64,000 nucleotides of DNA, from the NCBI GenBank assembly GCA_037833965.1, contig AP031352.1, positions 22,176,501 to 22,240,500 on the forward strand, written 5' to 3'. Below are positions 34,794-47,619 of the stretch, in pieces. How positions within the stretch are numbered: the stretch's first letter is position 1; each line of letters opens with the position of its first letter. Below the pieces are notes generated by a model, which worked only from the letters and a program-made list of their open reading frames with translations, searched no databases and was not told where the DNA came from. The stretch is from Marchantia polymorpha subsp. ruderalis (taxonomy: Eukaryota > Streptophyta > Marchantiopsida > Marchantiales > Marchantiaceae). Both the position numbers and the translations under genes were made by a program.

Positions 34794-36400
34794 GAAACGA
34801 CGATGGCGGCGAGCTATGCCACCACTGCGGTTCCTCGGAGCGGGAACAGCAGAGCGATAGGCGATGCGCGGGGTGGGCTGGGAAGGGTGGGGCGAAGGCA
34901 GGACAGACAGACGGACGAGACGGGCAGAGCAGAGCAGCAGAGCTGAGCTGAGCTGGGTGAGGGAGATGTCGAGACCGACCCCCCGGCACGCAGGCAGGCG
35001 GGGGCGCCCCAATGCGAGAGTCCAACGCTGGGTCCAGCAACCGAGTTTGTCATTTTGTTATTGATTCCATGTGACCCGACTACGACTGCCGCCGCTGCTG
35101 CTGCTGCTGCTGCGCTGTGGGGCACTTTACTCGCTCGCACGAGAATGGACAAGATTCGTTCTTCATCCGGCCTTCCTTCCTTCCGTATACTATACATCTG
35201 GTACATACGATCGGCCCCGGCCTACTACTGACTACTGAGTCTGGCAGGCACGCAGGCAGGCATGATGGTGCGCAGTCCACGTGCTGGAGGCTCGGGCGAG
35301 CAGAGGAGAGCAGAGCGCAACACAACTTCAGACGAAACGAAGCATACACGGACAGAGAGAGAAGGGATGAGAACTGACGAGAAAAGAGGCCAATGATGAT
35401 GATTCAGACGATGGTGGACCTCGGACGCTGCCATTGTAGTTCCTGAAACTGATTGGCTACTGTAATGCCCGTGGGCTTCTCGTCACCACCACGCATTTCT
35501 GTGTAGAGGACGAATGCTACCGATCCTACCCTGTGAGCTGAGCTCGTCAGTCTGTGAGCGGCAGTTTGACCATCCCGTCGCCGCACATCGGCATTCCGAT
35601 TCCTCTGCCTGAGTGTGTGTGACATGGAATCGCTTGACTGCTGCATCGCTGAGAATACGCACTTCGTAGAAATGAGAATTCTCTCGGCAGAGAAGAGAAG
35701 AGAACAATGAAGAGAAGATGAGAGGACGATGAGGGTGGGGTGCCGATCGAACCTTGGCTTGTTGTAAAGGATGTTGTTCTGGATGGCTACGGGCTGAGAG
35801 TGAAATTCCTCATGAGCGGTATTCCAGGACGAATGTGATCTGTGCACCCTCCTCGCCATTGCTCGCTCGAAGTACCGAGTCACTCTCATTCCCAACCAGC
35901 ACAACAGCGCAGTAAGTAGCGCAGTGCAGTGCAGTGCGGTGTTGGGGCTTTCAATGCGCAATTAAGCCTCGTCCTCGTCTGCGCACAACAGCCCCAGCTA
36001 CGGAGCAGCGCCCATCATTACAGAGCCGTCATCTCGTAACCCGGACCTCTACGGCTGGGTTTCGGGGGCCGGGACATCTTCATGCGGTTTCATGTCATTG
36101 ACATGGAAACAGAACCAGAAAAAAGAAGGCTCTCGCCTTTTGCCCAACGCGGAGGGAAACGCGCGAGCGAGTGAGAAACTTTCTGCCCCCGCGTATTCTG
36201 TTGAGGATGAGTTTGAATGCAGCAGCAATGGAAGATCTGCGTGCACGACCGAACTTCTTGTCCTTCTCGACACCCACAGCAGCACCGTCTGTTCAGTGCA
36301 CACATCGGTGAGACCCCATTGGCCCTCGGCTTGGCTCTTCTCCTGTCGCTGCGTGCGACACGGCTCTGCCAGAAGATAGGCCAGCCGCACTCGTGGCTTT
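34794..36400. other. Probable 5' region of the polyQ gene; microsatellite-rich
   Basis: GC- and pyrimidine-rich on the minus strand, with a (GCT)n tract at 35094-35113 and TTCC repeats near 35173. This is consistent with a long 5' untranslated region and promoter for the gene at 33471-34793. Open frames here are compositional. Confidence 0.4.
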
Positions 36401-39400
36401 TATTCCCTCGAATGGTGATGCCCCAACTCCTTGGCCTCCTCCCCTTCCCCTTCCTCCTCTTCCTAATCTCCTCTTAGCTCCAAATGCCTCTTGGATTCTG
36501 ATTGTCACCAGATCACCGCATAACAGGCTCAACTCCGTCACTTTCACAAGGAACCTTGATTAGCGAGAGCTTATCACACCACTTGACACCCAACTGGACA
36601 CACTAAGTGGTTCGTTGACTCTGATCACCAATAAACCGGCAATTGCATCACCGACCTGCCAGAAACAAAGCAGGGCAACTAACAAGTTGCTCTGTGCCGT
36701 TTACCAATTCCGTAGTGAATCGCGATCCTGCTCAATTATGATCCACCAGAACACTTTTCCAGTATCGCGTGTTGTTGTATACGTGGCCTGCACACCCTAC
36801 CTTCTAAAGGAGTGATGTGATCTACCGCCGTGAAGAAGATCCTGTTCGATCGCGCTTAGTGCTGCCCCTGGCCTGTTCACATCCGTCCTCCTCGAGGCAG
36901 GCAGGCAGGGGGCTGGGAAATAGCAGAGGAAACCTCTCTTCTGCTTTGATGTGATGGTCGTGGCTCTCAGCTCAGCTCGGCTCTGGTCCGGACAGGGGAT
37001 GAGGAATGGTAGGAATTATGGGGAGCGTCAAAGGAGTCGGGTGCGGAGATTGGAATCTCTGGATGTGGAAACGTCTTGGGCAGCCAGCCGCCATGCGCAA
37101 GATCTCTCGGTAGTGCTGAGCAAAGGGGCTTTACAGCAGCGGTGACGACTCTCTGGACCAGGCTTTCGACCAAGCTTGTGCTGAGCACAAGCTTGCATGG
37201 TCGTGCTTACCGGCTGTGCCGAGAAACGACGACTCGAGGCCGATGTAATGTGGCCGGGCGGCAGGCCGGCCGGCGCGCATATGATGTAAAGTCGACGTCA
37301 ATTGTGCTGCCATGGCCTCTTGAACACTTGATGCCATGTTCGCAGGGTACATTTAAGTGGAGCTTCGACAACAAGTAGATCCTTTATTATGCCTCGGTTT
37401 TGTTCGCCATCAGCAGCCGATGACATGAGTGATGAAATTACGATGCGTGCATCTCTTCGTCATCCGAAATCACACTTCACATAAATATCGACAAATCACA
37501 TGCGACACCTTCCTTTCATTTCGTACTCACATCAGCGTGACCTTTCGTCAGCTCTCAATGCGAGCAGAGGAATTTACTTACGCGCTGTGTCAACAACCGG
37601 AGCTGTGCATTATGCGGGTTTTCTAATACTTCGTGATTTCCTTCGGGCCAGGCTGGCTCAGAGGAGACCAAACTTTAACGCTTTCACGTCTTCATAACTC
37701 AGCCTCTGATTGCATTACCGTCCACAAGGGCCGGCTGGAAAGGACAGTGACATTGAACGGAAGGGACCCTCGGCCCCGAGATGGTTCTTTCATCTCAGAA
37801 ATTATTGGTACAAGGAGAGTCAAGGCCGTGATAGTGCTCGATTCCCCTCACTCGTTGAGTACATGCAGCACATGGAGCACATTTTCGAGCACGACTTGAG
37901 AAAAGTCTGCGTCGCACAGTGTGATCTCAGCTTTTTCTGTGGTGGCTACCGCCCGTGTGTGTGCCCAGGTGTCATTCCGGTTCAGCTGCAGGCCAAAGGC
38001 GAAGCTTGACATGCGAAGTCGTTGTCTTTCAAGCTAACTTTCCCGACGATCATGAGACTAATCTAAGCGAACGAGCCCAACTTTTAGGCTCGTGAGTTGG
38101 ATTTTACCGAACGTTGCAAACCTATCACCAGTAAATCTGACTGGAATTTTACGCTCTGCTGATGTACTACTTACCGTATAGAGACATTCGGATTGGATAG
38201 GTTGGACCTTCCGGTATTTCACCATCCTTGTTTAGGCAATAAACTTATTTGGATAAGTTGCTACGATCTGAACTATGAATCAACTTGCAGCTGCGACCAT
38301 GAACCACGGGGTAATCATTTGAGATGCTTTTTGTTCTGGAAGCTTATCTACTGCCCAAAACACAAGCTACGAGTCGAAACATTACGTCAACACAATTACC
38401 TGCGAGGACTCGTGGATTGATATAGCATCACAGTGAACATCATTTAAATATGTCTTCGTAGAATCTACGACTTGAAGAGAGAATAGGAAATTGAGTGTAG
38501 ATTGTCATTGCCATCTGACAATGCTTCACCTAGGCTGATCAACATACTAGTTCCCGCCAATCACGTGGATTACGCCGGGATTTATCATGTCACTGCGATA
38601 CACAGGCAGACAGAACATAGAGGATTGTGGACGTACTAAGGACCTAAAGAATTCGCAGGAATTCAGAATGTCTGTCAAAGATAAAGTCCTGTGCATCAGT
38701 CTGACGAAAAGTCTCTGGTTTGAATTTCGCCCCCAAGTCCTGCTGACAAATATTCGTTCAAAGATGGTTTATTCCCATGTGACGCCTACAAGTCCTGAGG
38801 TAAGTAAGTTTCGAGATCGCACATAGGCCAGGAGAGGCCACTTCCTGGCACTAGTCCTTTCTCAAAGTCATCCATCCATTCATCTCCAGACTCCTGTGTT
38901 GCTCTGTCCTTCCTAGCCCGTGCAATGAAAACAGCATGCAACTGAACACCTCCTTCATGTTGGAAAAACAATGCACTTGTTTCAGAGATGACGAAGACTC
39001 CACCTGCCAAAAGTCTTCATCTTAATGCGGAGATGTAGTACAGTGGTTCTATCTTATCCCACATTCTCAACATATCCCAGCTACTTCTGATGCATCAGCA
39101 ACCTTGAGTATCAGAAAAGGCTTTGACAAACATTAATGGAATCAGTGGAATTTAACGAGTGTGTTCCACCCTTGACGCTCAGTGATGACCTAATACTAAG
39201 GTGATATGATGACCAGGTAAATGTCATACTTCCAATCACAGTGCCATGTCTTGGGATAACTTCAAACTTCTAAAATATTAGTGCTGATTATTGTTGAAGC
39301 CCATAATGACCGTCGAGAGTAACATGTGTTCAAGTTGAAGCACTCCTCGGACCAACCTTGCATACATGGGACAATCTGCGCAGTTCGATAGCAGAACTAC

Positions 39401-39839
39401 TTTGCCACTTTTATCAAATTAATACATAAGATGAGCATTATACGTATAAGGCGCAGTCATGCCTGAACTTGTTCTATACCAGCTGCAAAATCGAAGTGAA
39501 GCATATTCTGTTACATACAGTACAGGATAAGCGGAGAATACAATACCTTATCAAGAATGTTTGCACACAAAACGCGACGAGGTGTTGCCCGATCCCATAC
39601 TTAATTCACATTCTTATGGGACGTGGAACGTTTATCAACTCCAGAACAAATTTCAACAGTGCAACACAATGACTATCTTACTCCAATTCACATTATGATG
39701 GAATCACTACAATTTAAGATCAAAGCCCTGGCACCATGTTTCATTATTTATCGCGTGATTGGATCACAAAAATATTCTAGCACAAAATTCGGACACATTC
39801 TACGTGTGAAAGATATGCCTTGCATTTATTGAACACATC
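36401..39839. other. No gene recognised; one palindrome
   Basis: Moderate-GC sequence with short frames only. A plus-strand open stretch at 37710-38009 (RFPSLVEYMQHMEHIFEHDL) looks mildly coding but has no ATG or recognised motif. A perfect palindrome with 12-bp arms CAAGCTTGTGCT / AGCACAAGCTTG lies at 37171-37195. Confidence 0.35.
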
Positions 39840-42139
39840 TTCATTACACTTCATCGTGGCATTTCATGTTATTAAAGTTATGTCTTCTAAAAAATTGCAT
39901 TGATCACGGCTGTGATAAAAAACTGTTAAAAAAACATGGTTTAAAAAGTCATATTGAACTTTTTGAACCATAACAAAACAGAAGCTTTAGTCGCATCTCA
40001 TATGTAGCTAATCGGCCATTAATATATTCATCATATACGACCTCGCTTCAATATATATACTCAAGTTGTTTTAATCTAGTATCGTGTACTTTCAATTCTT
40101 TGCAAGATAATTGATTTATAATCATTCTTAGTATGTTTTACTGAATTTGATATGAGTACTTTGCGATAGATATTTTATCATAGATCTTCAATTTTGTGAT
40201 AATCAGCATGGACACATACATCCTTCATTGATTTGTATGTAAATATTTAGTATTGAAGAAGACATAGTGTATAGCATATTTGGCTATTTGGGCACTTTCT
40301 TCATATTTGTATCACTTACTCTTCTTTTTTTCAACTATTATCATCCTTGATATAATGAGTAGAACATCATTCATTTTTCCTTACATTAATGTAATGTTTT
40401 GACTCTCATAATACAACTCGAACTCCTTCTTTTTTCTCCTTCTCTATCAATCAAATAAAAGCTCGATGATATTAACTTTATAGATCAATTTCTTAGTCAA
40501 TTCATCAATTTAGTTATGTTTCAAAGATTTGTAAGCCATTGCTTAGATAAAGATAACACTCACCCATCTTGAATATAATATACATTTTGAACCTCGGATG
40601 TGCAAAGGGGAAATTTGTTTTCAATTATAAAATATTGTCATGGTATGCAACTCTGAATTCATTACACAACTATACTATTATCATCTATTATTTATATGAT
40701 TCATATACATTTAATATACTCTTTTTCACTTGAGGTATACATATGAATAATAAATCATATTATGATATATTTTTGGTGTTGCTATAGTCCGCGAGGATGG
40801 AATATAAACAAGATGGGATAGAATGTTCATATGAACAGATTTAGTATAGAATTTTTGATCAACCAAAATAGATTCGTCCTAAATCAACAACACATATTGA
40901 ATTTAGGATAAATGAGGAATAATAAGGATGATGTATTCTATATATTGTGCGATTTCAAAAAAATTGTGATCACTAAATTGTGAAAAAAGAATTCGTTTAA
41001 AAAATCAAACTCTAATGATATAAGGAACTGAGAACTGAAAGCAAAAATATTATTTTTTCTTATGTTTTATTACTTTTTATTAAATAACTAAAAATTACAC
41101 TTATATCTCACAAGAGATAATGCATTATTTAATTGGTGTCCAAATTCAATACATTTTCAACAAAAATATTATTGATATTTCTGTTTCTGTCTTGAGATCC
41201 ATTTTTCCTATTTAGAGTATTTATGAATTTACATTTAATGGATTTTTGTAAATGTTGAACATTGTATGAATATACATTTCATAATGTACAAGTTACACTT
41301 GATTTTAATTGGAATTATTTTTAACATGAAAATAGTATAAACGACATATACTGTAAAAATTATGTAGATGTTTTTAGTATTAAAAATGTAATATATGTCT
41401 CTTCACATATTTATATTTGTAACAGAGATTTTTAAAACTTATCAGAATCTGGTTATGCTTAGAGAACTGATATATTACTAGAAAGAATTTTTTGTTAATG
41501 AACTTCATATATTTACCAATAGTTGTGCATAAATTCGATTTAACATTATTTAACATGAACTTTACACTATTTCTATCAATATTAATGTTACTATACATAC
41601 ATTTCCAAGAAAAAATAATGCACTTTTATTGCGCCCTCAGCGGCTCTCTCGGCACTTGAGAGCCGCTGATGGATTTGACAATCAATGTCATTTTGACCCA
41701 TAGTTATGTGATACAGAAGATCGAATTAGTTTATTCATCGGATTTGTATCACAGGATAATATAATTTTTTGATATTAAATCAAATAAAAGTTAGGATATA
41801 AATTTTAAATTTCTACAGATATAAATGTATTATCAATTATTATTATTTTTTCAAAAAAAATAACATTTTTAATTGTATAAATTTTTTTTAACAGTTATCA
41901 ATCGATAAAAAAACTGACATCACCATACATTTTTTTCACCATAATTTTTTCACGGTTATTTTACGGATAAAATTATAATTATAAATCCTAAATTAAAATA
42001 GCCCTTAGTATAGTTCTCATTTAGACACCAAAGTGTACTAGTGAGTTAATTATGAAAAGTGTAAACTTGACAGAATTTTAGTTCATCTTCACCTGGCACA
42101 GCGACACAATCAGAGTACTAACTGCCATTCTTAGGAGGT
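39840..42139. other. AT-rich gene-free block with one GC-rich hairpin
   Basis: Strongly AT-rich with no coding sequence. At 41637-41669 a hairpin with perfect 12-bp arms (TCAGCGGCTCTC / GAGAGCCGCTGA) stands out by its GC content. Confidence 0.5.
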
Positions 42140-44220
42140 GCAGGGTAAACTTTGAAGTCAAAGTGTACCCTGCTTCACTTTATGACTTAGAAGTCTAATG
42201 TGTACCGGAACTGAATAATCTTTCGTTCAGATTTCAGGAAGTTGTTACAATGATAGGCTCTTGAATTAATAGAGTGTGAACGACTTTATCGTTGGAGCCT
42301 TGGGGACCATAGATTTTCCAGATCCAGTACTCCATGTGATCTTGTGTATTGTTTAGCGAAGTACGCCTTGAGAATAAGACTTCCATGTAACTTATTCGCG
42401 TAGTAGGTAAGCTCATTGACGCCTATCTATTATTATGTCAAGAGTTCAAGGGTAAGCCTAATATGCTTCGTGCTCGAGTTGTACAAAAGTCAAAGTCAGT
42501 CGGCAACTTCGAAGACAGCACCATGACTCCCGACGCACAACTTGAAATAAGTGATCAGAACGCTTCGTCGCTGGTCCAAGTTCCTAAGTCGTGCATGATC
42601 TTCATGCATACACAAAACCCACAGAATCTGCCTTCGTTTTCCAATTATTAGTATTATTTTCTTCTTTGGAAAGCCGGCAATGGGTGGGCTTTTCGTACTC
42701 ATCTGTCTTGAAAAGTATCAGCGTTGGATATATGCGTGGATCACGATTCATGCATGACTTACTAGACTTCTATAAACTTTGAAACATTTCCACACATACT
42801 TACATTTTGTTTTCGACAGGGAGTTATGTGGGTCCATAAACTTTTTTCACAGGTCAATCGAGTAACAGAAATGTATACTTTATTAGACCATCAACAATTA
42901 TATCTGTTGTAAAGTAGCGAGTTCCAAATACAGTTTAAAAACTCGTGTCAATCTGCGAACAACAATCTTTAATTATAAACGAAGATGACTAAATGTTCTG
43001 GAAATTGGTTTTCGTATTGAGATCACGTTTCTGGATCTTTTTTTTCGAGAGCTTTTGCACAACAACGGAACTCGTGTGGAATCCAAAAAACATGGATATT
43101 GGAAACGTCGAGTGAGGCTGAACTGAACATGCACTTGTGCTGTACTTGCTACGACACAACTCAAACATGATCACAGTGGATTGGATGAGGAGCAGTTACA
43201 ACGTACAGGATAATGCGGGTCGAACTCTACTCTCGTCGTCTTTTCGGCCTTCACCGTCTGAGCAATGTGGTGTGCGTAATACATCTTCAGCTCTGCGACA
43301 TCATTTGTCATTCTCAAGGGGCCCAAAGGTCTCTGACTGTTTGACTGTCAGAACTCCGAAACTGAATAACAAGCTTAGCTCTCCCCATCCACGACGGAAA
43401 CCACGATCCCGTGTTGCACTTTCTCACCACGCAAGCTCTCAATCAATCGACAACTTTACGGTAGCTTAAATGCGGGTACGGACACTCATCATCACCATAT
43501 CTGCAGGTTCCGCACTTCAGGATGTACTTGTACTATGACTATTTGTGTTCGTATCCAACCGTATACAGAATTCGCTGATCTGTCTCCTGCTCAAATTAGA
43601 GTTCCGTAGTCGGATGAAAGCAATGCAATGTACGTCGACACTAGTCCCGTAAACGGAATGGGCAAGATCCTGACGTAATTGCCAACATCGAATACCGATG
43701 TTCATTAGCAGGAAGCGAGATACAAGCAAAGATGATATCGGGACAGGAGTCGAGAATCGATTTGGACATGATCCGCCAAATTCGGGCACCAGCAGAAACT
43801 ATTCTCACTGCCCCTGCAGCCCAGCCCTTCCCAGCCCGGCCGGTCCCTTCTTTGTAACTTCTTCAATCTGATACTATACAGAAGTCGATCCTTGTGAGGA
43901 TAGAGCAGATGTCTGACAGAAAAGAATCGATTTCGTGGTGGATTGGCCCAGGGACTGGACTAGATTCATCTATATTCGACTTATCATTCATTAAGTGGAT
44001 TAGATTAGACCTAATCGACGGTTTTGAAGGTTGCAGATCAGACGAGCCATAACTCGAGAGCCTGAGCTGTTTGGAGAACTGTTGGGCCGGCGGCAACAAA
44101 CGGCTCTGACGCTCCCTTTCGAACGTACGCTGTGATGTGGCCCGAATGATGTGAACTAGCCGCCATGTCAGACTCGAGTGCCGTATCACAGTATATCGAG
44201 GCGGACGTGCCGAGCAGTAC
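42140..44220. other. No gene recognised
   Basis: It starts with a hairpin at 42140-42173 (GCAGGGTAAACTTTG / CAAAGTGTACCCTGC, one extra base). Short frames on both strands otherwise. Confidence 0.35.
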
Positions 44221-44312
44221 CTGAAGTCATGGACTCTTTTGGTTTCAATCTGTGTGAGCCCTTGGTCCAGACTCTGGAACCCAACAGCAAACGACGTGAG
44301 GGAGCTGCTCAT
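44221..44312 (-). CDS. Possible first coding exon, unknown gene
   Basis: A minus-strand ATG at 44312 opens a frame MSSSLTSFAVGFQSLDQGLT then QIETKRVHDF, running 92 nt to a good donor (CTTCAG|GTACTG) at 44220. The composition is typical of a helical protein start. I could not find the next exon and do not recognise the family, so this is only a candidate. Confidence 0.3.
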
Positions 44313-47300
44313 GTTTCTCTGTGGTGAAGATCACCCAACACGATATTGGAATGCATGCCACGCAAGATCTGCCTAGGATTCCAACATCTGAGATTGTTGA
44401 GACGACAGGCCTCAGGCCTAAGATTGGGGACCTTGTATCATACGACTCCTATTCCGTTGTGGAAGTGATCATGATTCTGTACATAGCGCTTATCCCGCCA
44501 TCATTATCACGCTTGTATCAGCCGATGCCATCGAGTGAGTATTGTGAGTGAGATTGCTCAGGCTCAGTTACAGTACTTGACATTGTTCAAAGACGGACGG
44601 GGCTACAAAGTCCCAGGCACGACAATGCGGATGACAAATGGCATGCGGAGATCAAGCCCTACAATCGATACTCTAAACGGATATATTCACTATGTAGCAT
44701 TAGAGTGTAACGCGACTCTATAGCATTAGAATCATCCTCTAACTTTACGTGATTTTTTGTTATATACAGACCTACTTAATGATCTAAGATTGTGTAAATA
44801 TATTACAAAATATTCATACTAGATAGTCTCTGGTGTATTTGTATTTATATTGAGTTGTACACATTATGGAAATTAATCAAAAATTTTCACCTTAGAACAA
44901 AAACCCAATCAAACGAAGTTGCTTATGTAACCTTATTACACCGCAAGTCAACATTGAACTTTCTAGTCAATCCACTTTTGTGATTATACAAACTCATTCT
45001 TCACCTCGAATACCTCGAGAAATGTATCCACGATCTTAATATTATGGATAGAGATATCTTTTGTATTCCAAATGAACATCCAATCGAATGAAAGAATTGA
45101 TCTGAAAAGAAATCTGTTTATGTTGGGAAAGATTGACATTTGCAGCGATATGCATTGTCAAAGAGTGAAGACAAGAAGCACATGATATGCTACTGTCAGA
45201 CTATATCCCATTTCATGGAGAGTGATCTATTGAACTCCTAAACTTGCTATTTCTAGTAGGACAGACTAACTGACTAGTCATACCAAAACTAACTAGAGAT
45301 AGTCGAGACCTGAGTTAACTGCTAATAAACCGATGTAAGCAAATTTTAATAGCATGCATTACATGTTACAAGAAATGAGGTTCTAGCATAAAATAAATAT
45401 TATACGAAAAATTGAGAAATGTATTTTCTGGTGTATGAAGAGTAAGTTCAAAATAAATTACAAATTATATAAATATTATTTAAAATTAAATAGATACGTA
45501 TATAAAAGATATTATACACAATTATTCAAAAAATCCATAATATTTGTTATAAAGATTGGCTCTAATATACATAGAGCCCAAAAACAATTCTAAAAACTTC
45601 ACATTTGCAATAACCTTATAATTTGAGAAGATTGGAATACTGAAATATCAACATCTACTCCACGTGTGTCTCTCCACGTGTTGGATTGGCTACGCGCACA
45701 ACTTGCAAATTTGGGGATTCTTGTACGCGTCGGCCGATGAGAAGGCTGATATGGACAGAAAGACGAAAGTCGGACACTGAGTTGGCATCGTCGCCGGCGC
45801 CTGACCCGAACTGTTGTCCGAAGGGGCGTGGATGCGGATCTGAACTGCATCTGAAGGGCCCGACTCCTCCACGGCGCAATCGAATCTCGCAAAGCCCTTT
45901 GCTCCCGTGTCTTGTCGTGTCGACGCTTCCGGCTCTCATCTCACCAGAAGCGTGTAAGCAGATGCTCCTTCTGACACTTGGTCTTCCGTCCTTACGTTGT
46001 AGATTGTGTGCAGGTTTTTCCATTTTGTGAAGCTTTCTGTCAGTTTGGGCGCTTTCAGAACTTCAGATCCTCTCTGTAGCCAAAAGTTCAGTTGTGAGCT
46101 TTTTGTTGAATCTTAGATGCGCGCTGTTTGACTCCCGACCTATGCTCTCATGCGGCGCATTTTTATATTTTTATATGCCTACGGTCGGATTTCGCATGCG
46201 CTGGTATCGTTCACGCCTTGTGATGTCACCGATGTGTATCTAAGATATGGAAATCATCGACGTATGTTTGTAATCGATAGCGCCGGGGCATGATTGCCCC
46301 GGCGATCGACAGTCAACTTACAGCTATCGATGATCGATCTTTGGCTGCGCTGCTTTGTTCCATCATTGAATTGGGAGAGAGTCCGTGGGAATCTCAGAGC
46401 TCATCCGCACTGGGAACCGTCTAGCAGCGCAGGCCTTTTGTGTCGAAAGCATTAGGGTTTAAACCAAAGTTGAACTTTAGACTTTCGGAAAGACATTGTG
46501 GTTGCGAGGATTTAGTCGAAGGCGATGCGATCGACGAGACCATGCATCGACGAGGCCTGTAGTCTCCTGGTGTACAGCTCGCTGACCCTTCCTCGCCCTG
46601 TTTGAATTCTGGACATGGCATCAGGTCAATCAAATCTTTAAAGTCGGGCAGTATCCGAATGTGGGATGCCTTCAATCATCGAGCAATACACGCGAGACAA
46701 CTAGTGTAGCAATCTATCATCATGGCAGTCAACAAAGTTCGGGGTGATTGTGATGTTACGGAACCGCAATCATTTGTCAAACCTTTACAATTGTGCTCTT
46801 CGGCTCCTTTTTCCCTTTTGGTCCTTCTTGAATTCTTGTTGCTTTTTGTGCTGTATCTGAACTGATCTCTTGACCATATGGAAAAGGCATCTACTATCTT
46901 CTACACGGAGGAGTGAATCTGCTTTCGCGGACTCCCGCATTCTGCCGACAACCCTCTCCCCTTGGTACTCAGAACCTTAAGGTCTATTGAGTATGCAAAT
47001 CAGCGCCAGTAGCTCGAAGGAGCGAAATGAAAGAAAGCTCATAAGAAACTTAGTCAGCTCCCAGGGAAGCTCCGAGACTCCACGATGTACTTAATTTCCT
47101 CCTCTCCCAGAACTGCGTCAGCCTACCTGTGGAGGAGAGAGACCACAGATGATCTCATAGACACCGAAAATCGGATCTACAAGCTCTTAGGCTTTTCATG
47201 TCGATGTCATCTCAAACTAAATTTGAAAAGATCGAAGGAAAGTACCAGCTTCTGTCAAATCACTGGTTCGATGGATGCTTGCGTACAGCTAGATTACATA

Positions 47301-47519
47301 TATGGATAGGATTTAGCTTGTTCTCGTGTGTTTCAATCGCTGTTGCTCCAAATTTTCAAGAAGGCCTGGTCAACATTCCCTGCAGTGTACCGTGAGTGCA
47401 CTTCTTCCATGACGTCCAGCAAAATGTAGAAGCAATTAGGTTTTGTTTTCAGTGCTCTCACAATCCCCCAGCCCAGACGTAGCGGACGTGTCTCTGTCTC
47501 CAGAAGAGTGCAATCAAGC
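44313..47519. other. No gene recognised; hairpin at 46281
   Basis: Bases 44720-45650 are AT-rich and gene-free. Bases 45650-46700 have moderate GC with overlapping short frames (for example minus 46421-46675), none recognised. A perfect 10-bp-arm hairpin CGCCGGGGCA / TGCCCCGGCG with loop TGAT is at 46281-46304, flanked by ATCGATAG ... CTATCGAT. Confidence 0.4.
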
Positions 47520-47524
47520 AAAAA
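47520..47524 (-). terminator. Pol III terminator (T5)
   Basis: On the minus strand a run of five T lies 23 bases after the 3' end of the tRNA-Arg gene, as needed for RNA polymerase III termination. Confidence 0.7.
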
Positions 47525-47546
47525 GAACGAGCACCTATGTGTAGTT

Positions 47547-47619
47547 CGCGCCAGATAGGGGTCGAACCTATGACTTTCTGCTTAGGAAACAGACGCTCTA
47601 TCCACTGAGCTACAGGCGC
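47547..47619 (-). tRNA. tRNA-Arg (anticodon CCU)
   Basis: A 73-nt intronless cloverleaf. The acceptor 5' half is GCGCCTG. The D arm with A box is TAGCTCAGTGG, and the D stem is GCTC/GAGC. The anticodon stem TCTGT/GCAGA encloses loop TTCCTAA with anticodon CCT. The T arm is ATAGG-TTCGACC-CCTAT (B box GGTTCGACCCC), and the 3' acceptor strand CTGGCGC is followed by discriminator G. There is one T-T mismatch at acceptor pair 6, which to my recollection is also seen in other plant copies. No CCA is encoded, as expected for a nuclear gene. It decodes AGG in cytosolic translation. Confidence 0.95.

Noticed and set aside
37710..38009. 99-codon plus-strand frame
   Set aside because: No ATG start, no splice evidence, no motif; kept only as a remark in the region note.
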